Source: an uncultured Lachnospiraceae bacterium (GTDB lineage Bacteria > Bacillota > Clostridia > Lachnospirales > Lachnospiraceae). From it: a stretch of 64,000 bases of DNA. Positions 12,239 to 20,459 of the stretch are shown here, piece after piece (position 1 is the first letter of the stretch; each line of letters opens with the position of its first letter). The stretch spans positions 62,001-126,000 of the forward strand of contig CAJUAA010000003.1 in NCBI GenBank assembly GCA_910584205.1, written 5' to 3'. Both the position numbers and the translations under genes were made by a program. The notes beneath the pieces were generated by a model. That model had not been told where the DNA came from and did no database searches. It worked only from the letters and a program-made list of their open reading frames with translations.

Positions 12239-12754
12239 TTACATTTTTTTGATTTCTTTGAAACTTATCTCTACCGGCGTCTCACGGCCGAACAGATCCA
12301 CGTTGATCGTCACGCTCTGCTTGTTCTCATTGATCGCCTGGATGACACCGACGGTATCCTTCCACACGCCTCCGGTCACGACCACGCTGTCACCTTCCTC
12401 GTAATCCATCTGAACGACATCGGAACGAATCCCCAATGGACGCATCTCTTCGTCTGTAAGCGGAACTGGCTTGGACCCGGGACCAACAAATCCGGTCACT
12501 CCTCTGGTATTGCGAACCACATACCAGGTATCGTCGTTCATGATCATATTGATCAGAACATAGCCCGGGAACATCTTCTTCTGAACCTGACGGCTCTGGC
12601 CGTCCTTCATCTCCACCACATCCTGCATCGGGACTCTGACTTCCAGAATCTGCTCTTCAAGGTGTCTGTTTTCAATCGTCTTCTCAATGTTGGCCTTTAC
12701 CTTGTTCTCATACCCGGAATAGGTATGGACTACATACCAGTTTGCTTCTGACAT
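12239..12754 (-). CDS. nusG: Transcription termination/antitermination protein NusG
   Basis: Binds the beta' clamp of RNA polymerase through its NGN domain and couples transcription with translation or pausing. The 171-residue product has the NGN domain (ANWYVVHTYSGYENKVKANIE, shown from residue 4; then FPGYVLINM) and a C-terminal KOW domain (DSVVVTGGVWKDTVGVI near residue 120). Length and domain order are standard. It is 19 nt downstream of secE in the usual secE-nusG order and uses AAAGGTG as ribosome binding site. Confidence 0.98.
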   Translation of the reverse strand: MSEANWYVVHTYSGYENKVKANIEKTIENRHLEEQILEVRVPMQDVVEMKDGQSRQVQKKMFPGYVLINMIMNDDTWYVVRNTRGVTGFVGPGSKPVPLTDEEMRPLGIRSDVVQMDYEEGDSVVVTGGVWKDTVGVIQAINENKQSVTINVDLFGRETPVEISFKEIKKM

Positions 12755-12773
12755 AAAATCACCTTTCCCTGAA

Positions 12774-12974
12774 CTATAGTGTTACCAGAAGATCAATCCC
12801 GATGGTCATGATCATATCCAGTATCTTGATAATGAGAGCCAGAGCAACCGAAACGCTGACTACCGCGATGGTCTGTCTTGTAAGTGATTTTTGATCCGGC
12901 CAGACAATCTTCCGGAACTCGGCCTTCATGCCTTTGAACCAGTCTGTCTTCTGGGTCTTCTTGGTATCTCCCAT
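12774..12974 (-). CDS. secE: Preprotein translocase subunit SecE
   Basis: Small essential clamp of the SecYEG protein-conducting channel. The 66-residue protein has the amphipathic stretch KGMKAEFRKIVWPDQKSL, with the conserved K-x-x-W-P signature, followed by one membrane helix (about residues 38-60). This is the single-helix form typical of Gram-positive bacteria. It lies between rpmG and nusG, as usual. Confidence 0.97.
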   Translation of the reverse strand: MGDTKKTQKTDWFKGMKAEFRKIVWPDQKSLTRQTIAVVSVSVALALIIKILDMIMTIGIDLLVTL

Positions 12975-13006
12975 CTTCTCACTTCCTTTACTCGCCCGGG
13001 GCAGGT

Positions 13007-13156
13007 TTACTTCGTCTCTTTATGAAGAGTATGTCTCTTGCAGAAACGGCAGTATTTCTTAGTCTCCATTCTGTCCGGATGCAGCTTCTTCTCTTTTGTC
13101 ATGTTGTAATTCCGCTGCTTGCATTCCGTACATGCCAGTGTGATTCTTGTGCGCAC
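13007..13156 (-). CDS. rpmG: 50S ribosomal protein L33
   Basis: A 49-residue zinc-ribbon form of L33 (MRTRITLACTECKQRN, then KKYCRFCKRHTLHKETK). Two CxxC pairs are present (CTEC and CRFC), so this is the zinc-binding C+ type. The start is GTG at 13154-13156, with GAGGTGG about 8 nt upstream. The gene is first in the rpmG-secE-nusG-rplK-rplA unit and is only 32 nt from secE. It is short and easily missed by automatic calling. Confidence 0.95.
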   Translation of the reverse strand: MRTRITLACTECKQRNYNMTKEKKLHPDRMETKKYCRFCKRHTLHKETK

Positions 13157-13189
13157 AACTTTCCACCTCGCTTTTATACTTTTTTCTCT

Positions 13190-13239
13190 GGTGACCCTGA
13201 GACGGTCACCGGTTTTTAGGCATAAAAAAAAAGCCTAAA
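13190..13239 (-). other. Two leader hairpins upstream of rpmG
   Basis: Between the promoter and rpmG the minus-strand transcript can form GGTGACC/GGTCACC (13190-13210) and TTTAGGC/GCCTAAA (13215-13239). The loop of the second contains nine consecutive U. Neither stem is followed by a U-tract. Function unknown. Confidence 0.55.
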
Positions 13240-13256
13240 CTTCCAGTCGCATGGCT

Positions 13257-13285
13257 ACTATAACACAGAGCCGCCGCAAAGTCAA
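13257..13285 (-). promoter_or_regulatory. Sigma-A promoter for the rpmG-secE-nusG-rplK-rplA unit
   Basis: TTGACT (13280-13285) and TATAGT (13257-13262) with 17-nt spacing on the minus strand, about 100 nt upstream of rpmG. Confidence 0.88.
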
Positions 13286-13303
13286 GGCTTTTCAAAACAT
13301 TTC

Positions 13304-14107
13304 TCAGACATACATCTGCCGGCCGGAACCTTCTTCTTCCTTAATATACTGGATCGCCGTCCACATATAGATGCCGGAAATACCGAAACTGATCACAGAC
13401 AGGTACGGAACGGCAACGGGCAGCCAGGCACAGACGCATTTCACCGCCAGGGCGGGCGTACGGGTATGGACAGCCAGCTTATACAGCTCACCGAACTTCA
13501 GCCTGCATCCGGAAAAAGACGCCATAATGCTTCCCAGAACGGCAACCACCAGCGCTCCCGCAAAAAAGCCGAAGAATCCGAAGCCCATAACGAGGATCAC
13601 CACAATGCCCAGGATGGCCGACAGAAACGGCATCACCATCTTCAGCAGGCTTTCCCGGTCGAAATCCCCAAGTCCCAGATCTTCATAGGAGAAACGGATC
13701 ACCGGGCTTCCCTCCATCTTTGCGATCCCATGCTCCGCATCCAGCACCAGCGCCTGGTCGAACGCCACCAGGTCCACATCCGTGATCTGTTCCGTGATCG
13801 GCTCTCCCGTATCGATCCGGATGCAGATACCGCCCTGGTACCTGTCGTATTCCTGCACATCAACAGTCTCCGCCACCCAGAGCTTATCATTCTTTAACGA
13901 AAAATCCGGAATCTCTTCCTCCATCACGTTTCCCAGTCCTCCCATCAGGACGAGCGTACCCGCCATGGGAATCAGAACCACAGCCAGAAAATAGACCGCG
14001 TTCAGAAACAGAGCGTACAAAAACACCTCCGTTCCTCCGCTTTTCCGATACGCCGGATAGCTCCTCAGATCCCAGACCGAATGGACCAGCTTTGCAAATA
14101 TGTTCAT
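13304..14107 (-). CDS. DUF1189-like membrane protein
   Basis: A 267-residue integral membrane protein. Residues about 30-55 form one membrane segment, a hydrophilic domain of about 100 residues follows (roughly 60-165), and three or four hydrophobic segments fill residues about 168-255. The layout (short N-terminal FAKLVHSVWDLRSYPAYRKS, one helix, extracytoplasmic domain, helix cluster) fits the DUF1189 family, whose function is not established. It starts 12 nt after the small gene 14120-14404, which overlaps the MATE gene, so all three probably share the MATE promoter. The family assignment is from memory of the layout and moderately sure. Confidence 0.65.
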   Translation of the reverse strand: MNIFAKLVHSVWDLRSYPAYRKSGGTEVFLYALFLNAVYFLAVVLIPMAGTLVLMGGLGNVMEEEIPDFSLKNDKLWVAETVDVQEYDRYQGGICIRIDTGEPITEQITDVDLVAFDQALVLDAEHGIAKMEGSPVIRFSYEDLGLGDFDRESLLKMVMPFLSAILGIVVILVMGFGFFGFFAGALVVAVLGSIMASFSGCRLKFGELYKLAVHTRTPALAVKCVCAWLPVAVPYLSVISFGISGIYMWTAIQYIKEEEGSGRQMYV

Positions 14108-14119
14108 GCTCGTTCCTCC

Positions 14120-14404
14120 TTACGCTTCTTCCTGCCCCATAACCGCCGACAGGATGGCCCACACATAGGGCGCGCCGTATACGTTCAGCTTTTTCGGCCC
14201 CGACACCTCTTCCGGATGTTCCTGTATCTTCCGGCAGGCCTTTTCGAACGTACTCCTCGTAATGGAGCGCTCCCTGCGGCTGGTAAAAAGCTCCCCTCCC
14301 TTTATATAGTAGGTAAAGGGCAGCCCCTTCTTCGTATAAAATGTCTCCCCCTGCCGGGCACTGATCCGTTCCCACAGGCATTCAGGCGCTGTATCTTTTT
14401 TCAT
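14120..14404 (-). CDS. Conserved small protein, unknown function
   Basis: A 94-residue soluble, basic protein (YTKKGLPFTYYIKGGELF, then SRRERSITRSTFEKACRKI, ending with a hydrophobic YGAPYVWAILSAVMG). It has no signal peptide and no motif I can assign. Its ATG overlaps the stop of the MATE gene (ATGA), which implies translational coupling. The alternation of short beta-like and basic helical stretches could suit a nucleic acid-binding fold, but that is speculation. Confidence 0.6.
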   Translation of the reverse strand: MKKDTAPECLWERISARQGETFYTKKGLPFTYYIKGGELFTSRRERSITRSTFEKACRKIQEHPEEVSGPKKLNVYGAPYVWAILSAVMGQEEA

Positions 14405-15798
14405 ACCGGATCCCCGGTCTTTCGTTCCCTTATATCATGGGAAAGATCCCGGATGACCGTCTGATAGATCCGGATCATAAAATAAACGGTCATCACCAGG
14501 GACATCAGCTCCGCAATGGGAAATGCCCACCAGACAAAATTCACCTCTCCAAATCCGGCAAGGATGTATGCCGCGGGAAGCAGCACCACCAGCTGCCTTG
14601 CCATGGACACGAACATGCTGTAAATCGAACGTCCCATGGCCTGGAAGACGCTTCCGCAGGCAATCCCGAAACCCGCCGGGATAAAGCTCAGGCTGATGGT
14701 CCGCAGCGCCGGTATGCCGATGCCCATCATGGTATCGGACGCGTTGAACATCTGCAGAAGCGGCCCCGGAAACACCTGCAGCACCAGAAATCCCAGCGTC
14801 ATGATGGACATGGCGTAGGCGATGCTGTGCCGGATCGTGCTGAGCACCCGCTTCCTGTTTTTCGCTCCGTAATTATAGGCAACGATCGGAATGATCCCGT
14901 TGTTCAGGCCGAACACCGGCATGAACACAAAGCTCTGGAGCTTGAAATAGACGCCGAAGACCGCCGTAGCCGTGGCCGTAAAGGAGATCAGGATCCGGTT
15001 CATGCCGTAGGTCATGACCGACCCGATGGCCTGCATGATGATCGAAGGCACGCCGATGCCGTAGATCTGCCGGATTACCTGCAGATCCGGTTTCGCCTCC
15101 TTCATACGGATCTTCACCTCATGGTTCTTTGTATGGTTCAGCCATACAGAAAGGATCCCCGCCACGATCTGTCCGATGACCGTCGCGGCAGCCGCGCCGG
15201 TGACGCCCATCTTGGGACATCCAAACAGGCCAAAGATCATGATCGGATCCAAAATAATATTGACGATGGCGCCGATCCCCTGGGTGACCATGGTATAGAT
15301 GGTCTTGCCCGTGGCCTGCAGAAGGCGTTCGAACATGACCTGGGTAAAGACGCCGAAGGACAGGCAGCAGCATACGGTCAAGTATTCCTTCCCGTGCCTG
15401 ATGATCTCCTCGATATCCGTCTGACTTCTGTAAAAGGGTTCCACCAGAAACAGACCGATGACGAGAAACAGCGCATAGCTCACCGCCACGAGAAAGACCG
15501 CGTTCTCCGCGATCCGGTTCACCCGGTCATAGTCCTTTGCCCCAAGGGCCCGCGCCAGCAGCGCGTTGACGCCCACCGCGGTTCCCACGCCCACCGCGAT
15601 CATCAGGTTCTGTATGGGAAACGCCATGGATACGGCGGTCAGCGCGTTCTCGCTGATCTTCGCCACAAAGATACTGTCCACAATGTTGTACAGCGCCTGC
15701 ACCAGCATGGAGATCATGATCGGCAGGGACATGGACAGAATCAGCCGGTTCACAGGCATGACGCCCATCTTGTTCTCTTCCATTCTCTTTTCTTCCAT
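14401..15798 (-). CDS. MATE-family efflux transporter
   Basis: Cation-coupled drug or metabolite exporter, 465 residues with about 12 membrane segments in two homologous halves. LILSMSLPIMISMLVQALYN (about residues 18-37) and the matching VPSIIMQAIGSVMTYGMNRI in the second half are the typical starts of the two MatE repeats; AFPIQNLMIAVGVGTAVGVN is the conserved second helix. The substrate cannot be read from sequence. The start ATG at 15798 has GAGAGG upstream; ATG 15780 is an alternative. It heads a three-gene unit with 14120-14404 and the DUF1189-like gene. Confidence 0.92.
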   Translation of the reverse strand: MEEKRMEENKMGVMPVNRLILSMSLPIMISMLVQALYNIVDSIFVAKISENALTAVSMAFPIQNLMIAVGVGTAVGVNALLARALGAKDYDRVNRIAENAVFLVAVSYALFLVIGLFLVEPFYRSQTDIEEIIRHGKEYLTVCCCLSFGVFTQVMFERLLQATGKTIYTMVTQGIGAIVNIILDPIMIFGLFGCPKMGVTGAAAATVIGQIVAGILSVWLNHTKNHEVKIRMKEAKPDLQVIRQIYGIGVPSIIMQAIGSVMTYGMNRILISFTATATAVFGVYFKLQSFVFMPVFGLNNGIIPIVAYNYGAKNRKRVLSTIRHSIAYAMSIMTLGFLVLQVFPGPLLQMFNASDTMMGIGIPALRTISLSFIPAGFGIACGSVFQAMGRSIYSMFVSMARQLVVLLPAAYILAGFGEVNFVWWAFPIAELMSLVMTVYFMIRIYQTVIRDLSHDIRERKTGDPV

Positions 15799-15886
15799 CT
15801 TCTGTCATCCTCTCTCTTCCCGGGCGCCTGACGGCTTCCCGGCGGCCCTTCGGCCCTTCTTTTCTCCTGCGCACATATATTCCAGT

Positions 15887-15915
15887 ATTATATCAATATC
15901 CCGTGAAAGACACAA
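15887..15915 (-). promoter_or_regulatory. Sigma-A promoter for the MATE gene
   Basis: TTGTGT (15910-15915) and TATAAT (15887-15892) with 17-nt spacing, about 90 nt upstream of the MATE start. Confidence 0.75.
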
Positions 15916-15918
15916 GTG

Positions 15919-16443
15919 TCATTTTTCTTTGTCGGCTCCACCAAAGCCGTCCCGCAGGTCATAATAATACGGGCAGATATCCTCATAACGCCCGTCGTTC
16001 ATCCGGAATCCCCCGGGAATCGTTCCCAGCCGGCAAAAACCCAGCTTCTCATAAAGACGCCTTGCGCGAAGATTAGATGCCACCACCGCGTTGAACTGCA
16101 GCACCCCAAAGCCGAAACGCCTTCCCTGTTCCAGACAGTCCATGACCAGCTTCTCCCCGATGCGCATACCGCGGGCCGCACTGCTGACCGCATAGCTGGC
16201 GTTGCAGATATGACCGCACCGCCCGATGTTGTTGGGATGTAGAATGTAAAGCCCCACTACCCGGCCATGATCCGTATCCTCCGCCACCGCGCTGTAGGTC
16301 TGGGAAGCGAAAAATTCCGCTCCCGCAGGGATCGTCAGAAACTCCTCCTGCGGAAATGCGGTTCCTTCCTCCACCACCTCATTCCAGATCGCAACCATCT
16401 CCGTCAGATCCTTTTCTTCATATGTTCTCACTGTTACCGTCAT
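15919..16443 (-). CDS. GNAT-family N-acetyltransferase
   Basis: A 174-residue acetyl-CoA-dependent acyltransferase. VVGLYILHPNNIGRCGHI (beta 4) leads into NASYAVSSAARGMRIGEKLV, with the pyrophosphate-binding R-G-M-R-I-G version of the Q/R-x-x-G-x-G/A motif, and then FGVLQFNAVVASNLRARRLYEKLGF, the C-terminal GNAT motif (quoted here by its first residues at about 120). The start is ATG at 16443 after a GGGAGG site. The acceptor is unknown; the sequence resembles the phosphinothricin/amino-acid acetyltransferase type. It is a single-gene unit with its own promoter at 16471-16499. Confidence 0.88.
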   Translation of the reverse strand: MTVTVRTYEEKDLTEMVAIWNEVVEEGTAFPQEEFLTIPAGAEFFASQTYSAVAEDTDHGRVVGLYILHPNNIGRCGHICNASYAVSSAARGMRIGEKLVMDCLEQGRRFGFGVLQFNAVVASNLRARRLYEKLGFCRLGTIPGGFRMNDGRYEDICPYYYDLRDGFGGADKEK

Positions 16444-16470
16444 CTTTCCATCCTCCCTGTCCTACGGCAT

Positions 16471-16499
16471 ATTATACCCCGGCCCCTTGTTTCTGTACA
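16471..16499 (-). promoter_or_regulatory. Sigma-A promoter for the GNAT gene
   Basis: TGTACA (16494-16499) and TATAAT (16471-16476) with 17-nt spacing on the minus strand, 27 nt upstream of the start. Confidence 0.75.
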
Positions 16500-16535
16500 G
16501 AAGAATCTTTTTTCCGAAAACCGGCAAGATATTCA

Positions 16536-16564
16536 TTGAATATCCATGCATATCTTGTTACAAT
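16536..16564 (+). promoter_or_regulatory. Sigma-A promoter for the beta-CASP gene
   Basis: TTGAAT (16536-16541) and TACAAT (16559-16564) with 17-nt spacing, 48 nt upstream of the ATG at 16613. Confidence 0.78.
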
Positions 16565-16612
16565 AAAAATAAGATAAAATGGACATCTGTCACGAGAAAA
16601 GGGGGTTTCACC

Positions 16613-18208
16613 ATGAGACTTGGATTTGTAGGAGCCGACCACGAGGTCACCGGAAGCTGTCATTATCTGGAGGCGTGCGGAAAGCACATCCTGATCGACT
16701 GCGGCATGGAACAGGGAAAAGACGTCTATATCAACCAGGACATCCCCGTTCCGGACCATCTGATCGACTTTGTCCTGCTGACACATGCGCACATCGACCA
16801 CTCCGGACGGCTGCCCGTCCTGTACAAAAACGGCTTTAAGGGCGAGATCGTCTCCACCTTCTCCACCAACGACCTGTGCAACATTATGCTGCGCGACAGC
16901 GCGCACATCCAGGAATTCGAGGCGGAGTGGCGCAACCGGAAGGCAAAACGGTCCGGCGCCGAAGAATATGTACCACTCTATACCATGGACGATGCGCTTG
17001 GCGCCATCGGCCTGTTCCATCCCTGCGGTTATGAGCAGAAGATTGAACTCTGTCCCGGCATCCAGGTACGTTTCCGCGATGTAGGGCATCTTCTTGGTTC
17101 TGCATCCATTGAAATCTGGATCGAAGAGGAAGGTGTCAGCAAAAAGATCGTCTTCTCCGGAGATGTGGGCAATTCCAACCGCCCGCTGATCAAAGATCCG
17201 CAGTACACGGACACCGCCGACTATGTGGTCATGGAGTCCACTTACGGCAACCGCCTCCACAACGCGCCGCCGGACCATGTCAGCGAGCTGGCTTCCGTCA
17301 TCAAACGGACCCTTGGCCGGGGCGGCAATCTGGTCATCCCCTCCTTTGCCGTGGGGCGTACCCAGGAGCTGCTCTACTTTATCCGTGAGATCAAAGAACG
17401 GAACCTGGTCGGCAGAGATTTCCCGGTCTATGTGGACAGTCCGCTGGCCATTGAGGCGACCTCGATCTTCAACAAGAATTTCCGGGCATGCTTCGATGAA
17501 GAAGCCATGGCGCTGATCAATTCCGGCATCAACCCCATTCGTTTCCGGAACCTCCATCTGGCCGTATCCAGTGACGAATCCAGAAACATCAACTTCGACG
17601 CGGAGCCCAAGGTCATCATCTCCGCCTCCGGCATGTGCGAAGCCGGCCGGATCAAGCACCACCTGAAGCACAATCTGTGGCGGCCGGAATGTACGATCCT
17701 GTTCGTCGGCTTCCAGGCGGCGGGGACCCTGGGCCGGAGCATCCTTGAGGGCGCGGAGTTTGTGAAGCTCTTCGGCGAGACCATCGAGGTCAAGGCGGAA
17801 ATCCTGAAGCTGGAGGGCATCAGCGGACATGCAGACAAGGAAGGACTGTTGAAATGGGCAAGAGCCTTCTCTCCCGCGCCTCAGATGGTCTTCGTCGTCC
17901 ACGGAGAGGATTCTACCTGCGACGAATTCACCGCCTGCCTGACCGATGAATATCAGATTCCCGCCTGCGCTCCTTTCAGCGGAGCGATCTATGATCTGGC
18001 AGAGGGCGTCTGGATCAAGGAAGGCACGCCGGTACCCGCAGTGACGGAGAAGCCCGCCGCAAAGCGCAAGTCCGACGTCTTCACCCGTCTTCTGGAAGCC
18101 GGCAAACGGCTCATGCAGGTCATCTACCGAAACGAAGGCGGAGCCAACAAGGATCTTACCAAATTTACAAATCAGATCAATTCCCTGTGCGACAAATGGG
18201 AACGGTAG
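16613..18208 (+). CDS. Beta-CASP metallo-beta-lactamase-fold hydrolase
   Basis: A 531-residue member of the CPSF73/Ysh1-like branch of metallo-beta-lactamase hydrolases, expected to cleave RNA with two zinc ions. LLTHAHIDHSGRLP (about residue 55) is the H-x-H-x-D-H motif. SGDVGNSNRPL and STYGNRLH follow, then the beta-CASP domain (VDSPLAIEATSIF, SASGMCEAGRIKHHLKHN) and the RMMBL-type HADKEGLLKWA (about 405). The last ~60 residues are a basic helical extension. It is shorter and lacks the C-terminal part of RNase J. The start follows GGGGG at 16601-16605; the ORF extends 42 codons further upstream through the promoter. Stands alone, with promoter and terminator. Confidence 0.9.
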   Translation: MRLGFVGADHEVTGSCHYLEACGKHILIDCGMEQGKDVYINQDIPVPDHLIDFVLLTHAHIDHSGRLPVLYKNGFKGEIVSTFSTNDLCNIMLRDSAHIQEFEAEWRNRKAKRSGAEEYVPLYTMDDALGAIGLFHPCGYEQKIELCPGIQVRFRDVGHLLGSASIEIWIEEEGVSKKIVFSGDVGNSNRPLIKDPQYTDTADYVVMESTYGNRLHNAPPDHVSELASVIKRTLGRGGNLVIPSFAVGRTQELLYFIREIKERNLVGRDFPVYVDSPLAIEATSIFNKNFRACFDEEAMALINSGINPIRFRNLHLAVSSDESRNINFDAEPKVIISASGMCEAGRIKHHLKHNLWRPECTILFVGFQAAGTLGRSILEGAEFVKLFGETIEVKAEILKLEGISGHADKEGLLKWARAFSPAPQMVFVVHGEDSTCDEFTACLTDEYQIPACAPFSGAIYDLAEGVWIKEGTPVPAVTEKPAAKRKSDVFTRLLEAGKRLMQVIYRNEGGANKDLTKFTNQINSLCDKWER

Positions 18209-18223
18209 CTTTGTCACAAAACA

Positions 18224-18263
18224 GCAGAGGGCCGCGCATCTTCCTGCGCAGCCCTCTGTTTTT
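18224..18263 (+). terminator. Intrinsic terminator after the beta-CASP gene
   Basis: CAGAGGGCCGCGCA and TGCGCAGCCCTCTG form a long stem with a small internal mismatch, followed by TTTTTAT. Confidence 0.9.
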
Positions 18264-18283
18264 ATATGCGGACGGTTTCTTCG

Positions 18284-18814
18284 CTACTGCCCGCACATGA
18301 CGATGATCTTATCCGGCGAAGTCTGCGGCGGTATGCTCCTTGTGGTGGAGCTGTACAACACCACCAGCGTGTTCCCGCCCGGATTTCCGTAGAACGTCTG
18401 GTTGTTTCTCGTGACCACCTCTGTAGCCGGAGACAGATTCAGCTTCAGCGACTGGTCCGATGCGGTAAGCATATTGTTGAAATAAGCTACCGTCACCATC
18501 TGCCCCTCCACCTGAGGCGCCACCACGGCAGCGACGAACTGCGGCGGATAGATCAGCGGCGCCGCCTGGCTGCCGGAATAAAACACTGTCACCGGCATGG
18601 TTTCGTACAGCGTCTCAAAATTTACCACATACGTATTTCCGTTGACGAGAAAATTCGTAATCCCTCCTTCTTCGTTCTCCACGGTAATCATCTGGGTGCA
18701 CCCGCCGTAGCCGCTTCCGTTTGCGGACATCATCTGCATCTGCGTGATGACCCCGGTTACGGACAGGTATACCGGTCTTCTGTTCCATCCTCTTGGATCA
18801 AACTCCATTGCCAT
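18284..18814 (-). CDS. Conserved protein of unknown function
   Basis: A 176-residue protein I do not recognise. It has no signal peptide or membrane helix. The sequence is mostly predicted beta strand (RPVYLSVTGVITQMQMM, then NFLVNGNTYVVNFETL) with a short repeated theme of VxVFY/VxVAYF and a Pro-rich PLIYPPQFVAAVVAP segment in the middle, suggesting an OB-like or other small beta-barrel pair. One cysteine pair-like GGCTQM segment is near residue 38, and the C terminus ends IIVMCGQ. It is transcribed alone from a promoter at 18844-18873 and is convergent with the beta-CASP gene. Confidence 0.7.
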   Translation of the reverse strand: MAMEFDPRGWNRRPVYLSVTGVITQMQMMSANGSGYGGCTQMITVENEEGGITNFLVNGNTYVVNFETLYETMPVTVFYSGSQAAPLIYPPQFVAAVVAPQVEGQMVTVAYFNNMLTASDQSLKLNLSPATEVVTRNNQTFYGNPGGNTLVVLYSSTTRSIPPQTSPDKIIVMCGQ

Positions 18815-18843
18815 AAGCTCTATCCCGATTCTGTTTTCTCCAT

Positions 18844-18873
18844 ATCATATGCCTCCCGGACGCTTTCTGACAA
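18844..18873 (-). promoter_or_regulatory. Probable promoter for 18284-18814
   Basis: TTGTCA (18868-18873) and TATGAT (18844-18849) with 18-nt spacing on the minus strand, 30 nt upstream of the start codon. Confidence 0.65.
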
Positions 18874-18883
18874 TCGGGACTAC

Positions 18884-18914
18884 AAAAGCGCCCGGACTTA
18901 ATGTCCGGACGCCG
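18884..18914 (-). terminator. Intrinsic terminator after metK
   Basis: On the minus strand GCGTCCGGAC and GTCCGGGCGC (one G-U) form a 10-bp stem around ATTAA, followed by TTTTG. Confidence 0.85.
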
Positions 18915-18933
18915 CAATCCATGGTCGGCCCGC

Positions 18934-20124
18934 TTATGCGAGATACTTTTTCAGCGTCTCTGCCCGGTCTGTCTTCTCCCACGGAAGATCCAGGTCCGTA
19001 CGTCCGAAGTGGCCGTATGCCGCCGTCTGCTTATAGATGGGGCGGCGCAGATCCAGCATCTTGATGATTCCTGCCGGACGAAGGTCAAAATTCTCCCGGA
19101 TGATCTCCACCAGCTTCTGATCGGAAAGCTTTCCGGTACCGAACGTATCCACCATAATAGAAGTGGGCCTTGCCACGCCGATGGCGTAGGAAAGCTGGAT
19201 CTCGCATTTGTCCGCCAGTCCTGCCGCCACGATGTTTTTCGCCACGTAGCGGGCCGCATAGGCTGCGGAACGGTCCACCTTCGTGCAGTCTTTGCCGGAG
19301 AACGCACCGCCGCCGTGGCGCGCATATCCGCCGTAAGTATCCACGATGATCTTACGCCCGGTCAGGCCGCTGTCTCCGTGGGGGCCGCCGATGACAAAGC
19401 GTCCGGTGGGATTGATGAAGAACTTGGTCCCGCTGTCCACCATGTCCGCCGGCAGTACCTGGTCAAAGACGTATTTCTTAATATCCGCATGGATCTGCTC
19501 CTGCGTCACGTCCTCCCCGTGCTGGGTGGACAGAACGACCGCGTCCAGGCGGATGGGCTTTCCTGCCTCGTCATATTCCACCGTCACCTGGGTCTTCCCG
19601 TCCGGTCTCAGATAGGGAAGCGTGCCGTCCTTACGGACCTGCGTCAGGCGAAGCGCCAGTTTATGGGCCAGCGCGATGGGATAGGGCATCATCTCCGGCG
19701 TCTCATTGGTGGCATAGCCGAACATCATCCCCTGGTCTCCGGCTCCGATGGCTTCGATCTCGCTGTCGTCCATCTGATTCTCCTTCGCCTCCAGCGCCTT
19801 ATTCACGCCCATGGCGATGTCGGTAGACTGCTCGTCGATGGCGGTGATCACCGCGCAGGTGTTGGCGTCAAAGCCGAATTTTCCTCTCGTATAACCGATC
19901 TCCCGGATCGTGTCGCGCACGATCTTCTGGATATCCACGTAAGCCTTTGTCGTGATCTCGCCCATCACCAGCACCAGTCCGGTGGTCGTGCTCGTCTCGC
20001 ACGCCACTCGGCTCATGGGGTCCTGCGCCATCAGCGCGTCCAGGATCGCATCCGAAATCTGATCGCACATCTTATCCGGATGGCCTTCAGTTACCGATTC
20101 TGAAGTAAATAATAATTTTTCCAT
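18934..20124 (-). CDS. metK: S-adenosylmethionine synthetase
   Basis: Makes S-adenosylmethionine from methionine and ATP in the cytosol; tetrameric enzyme. The 396-residue product begins MEKLLFTSESVTEGHPDK, has the GAGDQGMMFGYA signature (about residue 120) and the GGGAFSGKDCTKVDRSAAY signature (about 265), and NPTGRFVIGGPHGDSGLTG between them. Full length. The ATG at 20124 follows AAAGGAG; an upstream in-frame ATG at 20157 falls in the terminator of the riboswitch. Controlled by the SAM-I riboswitch at 20206-20306, so SAM represses its own synthesis. Confidence 0.98.
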   Translation of the reverse strand: MEKLLFTSESVTEGHPDKMCDQISDAILDALMAQDPMSRVACETSTTTGLVLVMGEITTKAYVDIQKIVRDTIREIGYTRGKFGFDANTCAVITAIDEQSTDIAMGVNKALEAKENQMDDSEIEAIGAGDQGMMFGYATNETPEMMPYPIALAHKLALRLTQVRKDGTLPYLRPDGKTQVTVEYDEAGKPIRLDAVVLSTQHGEDVTQEQIHADIKKYVFDQVLPADMVDSGTKFFINPTGRFVIGGPHGDSGLTGRKIIVDTYGGYARHGGGAFSGKDCTKVDRSAAYAARYVAKNIVAAGLADKCEIQLSYAIGVARPTSIMVDTFGTGKLSDQKLVEIIRENFDLRPAGIIKMLDLRRPIYKQTAAYGHFGRTDLDLPWEKTDRAETLKKYLA

Positions 20125-20159
20125 TTGTGCTCCTTTCCATAACGGGTTTTGCTGCAATT

Positions 20160-20306
20160 AAGAAAGGCCCGCATAAGCGGACCTGATAAAGACTGTTCAT
20201 CAAATCCTCTTATTGTTCGATTACTCGCTCAGGGTAGCACCTTCCTGCGTACAGGGGTTGCCGGGCTTCACAGATCCTATGTATCTCCACCGCTCTGAAT
20301 AAGAGA
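20160..20306 (-). promoter_or_regulatory. SAM-I (S-box) riboswitch with terminator, upstream of metK
   Basis: The aptamer spans about 20206-20306. On the minus strand it opens with CTCTTATTCAGAGCGGTGGA, continues with the conserved GAAGCCCGGCAACC core and the AGGAAGGTGCTACC segment, and closes P1 with AATAAGAGG. The expression platform is the stem GGTCCGC/GCGGGCC (about 20162-20180) with TTTCTT after it. High SAM should favour the terminator. The match to the family consensus is clear by eye. Confidence 0.95.
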
Positions 20307-20337
20307 AAACTTCGATATGGGCTTTTCTTTGTTTCCT

Positions 20338-20366
20338 ATCATAACTCCGACACTCTGAAAAGTCAA
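20338..20366 (-). promoter_or_regulatory. Sigma-A promoter for the riboswitch-metK transcript
   Basis: TTGACT (20361-20366) and TATGAT (20338-20343) with 17-nt spacing, about 30 nt before the aptamer. Confidence 0.87.
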
Positions 20367-20459
20367 GAGCTTCCGCAAAGATTCCCGCCGCGCAGAATAT
20401 CCCATTCTCCCTCCCGATCTTCACAGTTTCCACATCTTTTTCAGAAACGCACTAATGTT

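Noticed and set aside
14437..15831. A 464-codon plus-strand frame opposite the MATE gene.
   Set aside because: Antisense shadow with low-complexity His/Asp/Arg composition and no start signal.
16472..18217. A 581-codon minus-strand frame opposite the beta-CASP gene.
   Set aside because: The plus-strand product has all catalytic motifs; the antisense frame has none.
18934..20124. Possible phage or plasmid genes, CRISPR arrays and tRNA genes anywhere in the window.
   Set aside because: I looked for regularly spaced repeats, CCA-ending cloverleaf patterns and integrase/transposase motifs and saw none; the coordinates given are only a placeholder within the window.
20221..20433. A 70-codon frame upstream of metK.
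   Set aside because: It lies over the SAM-I aptamer and promoter; the RNA structure explains the sequence.
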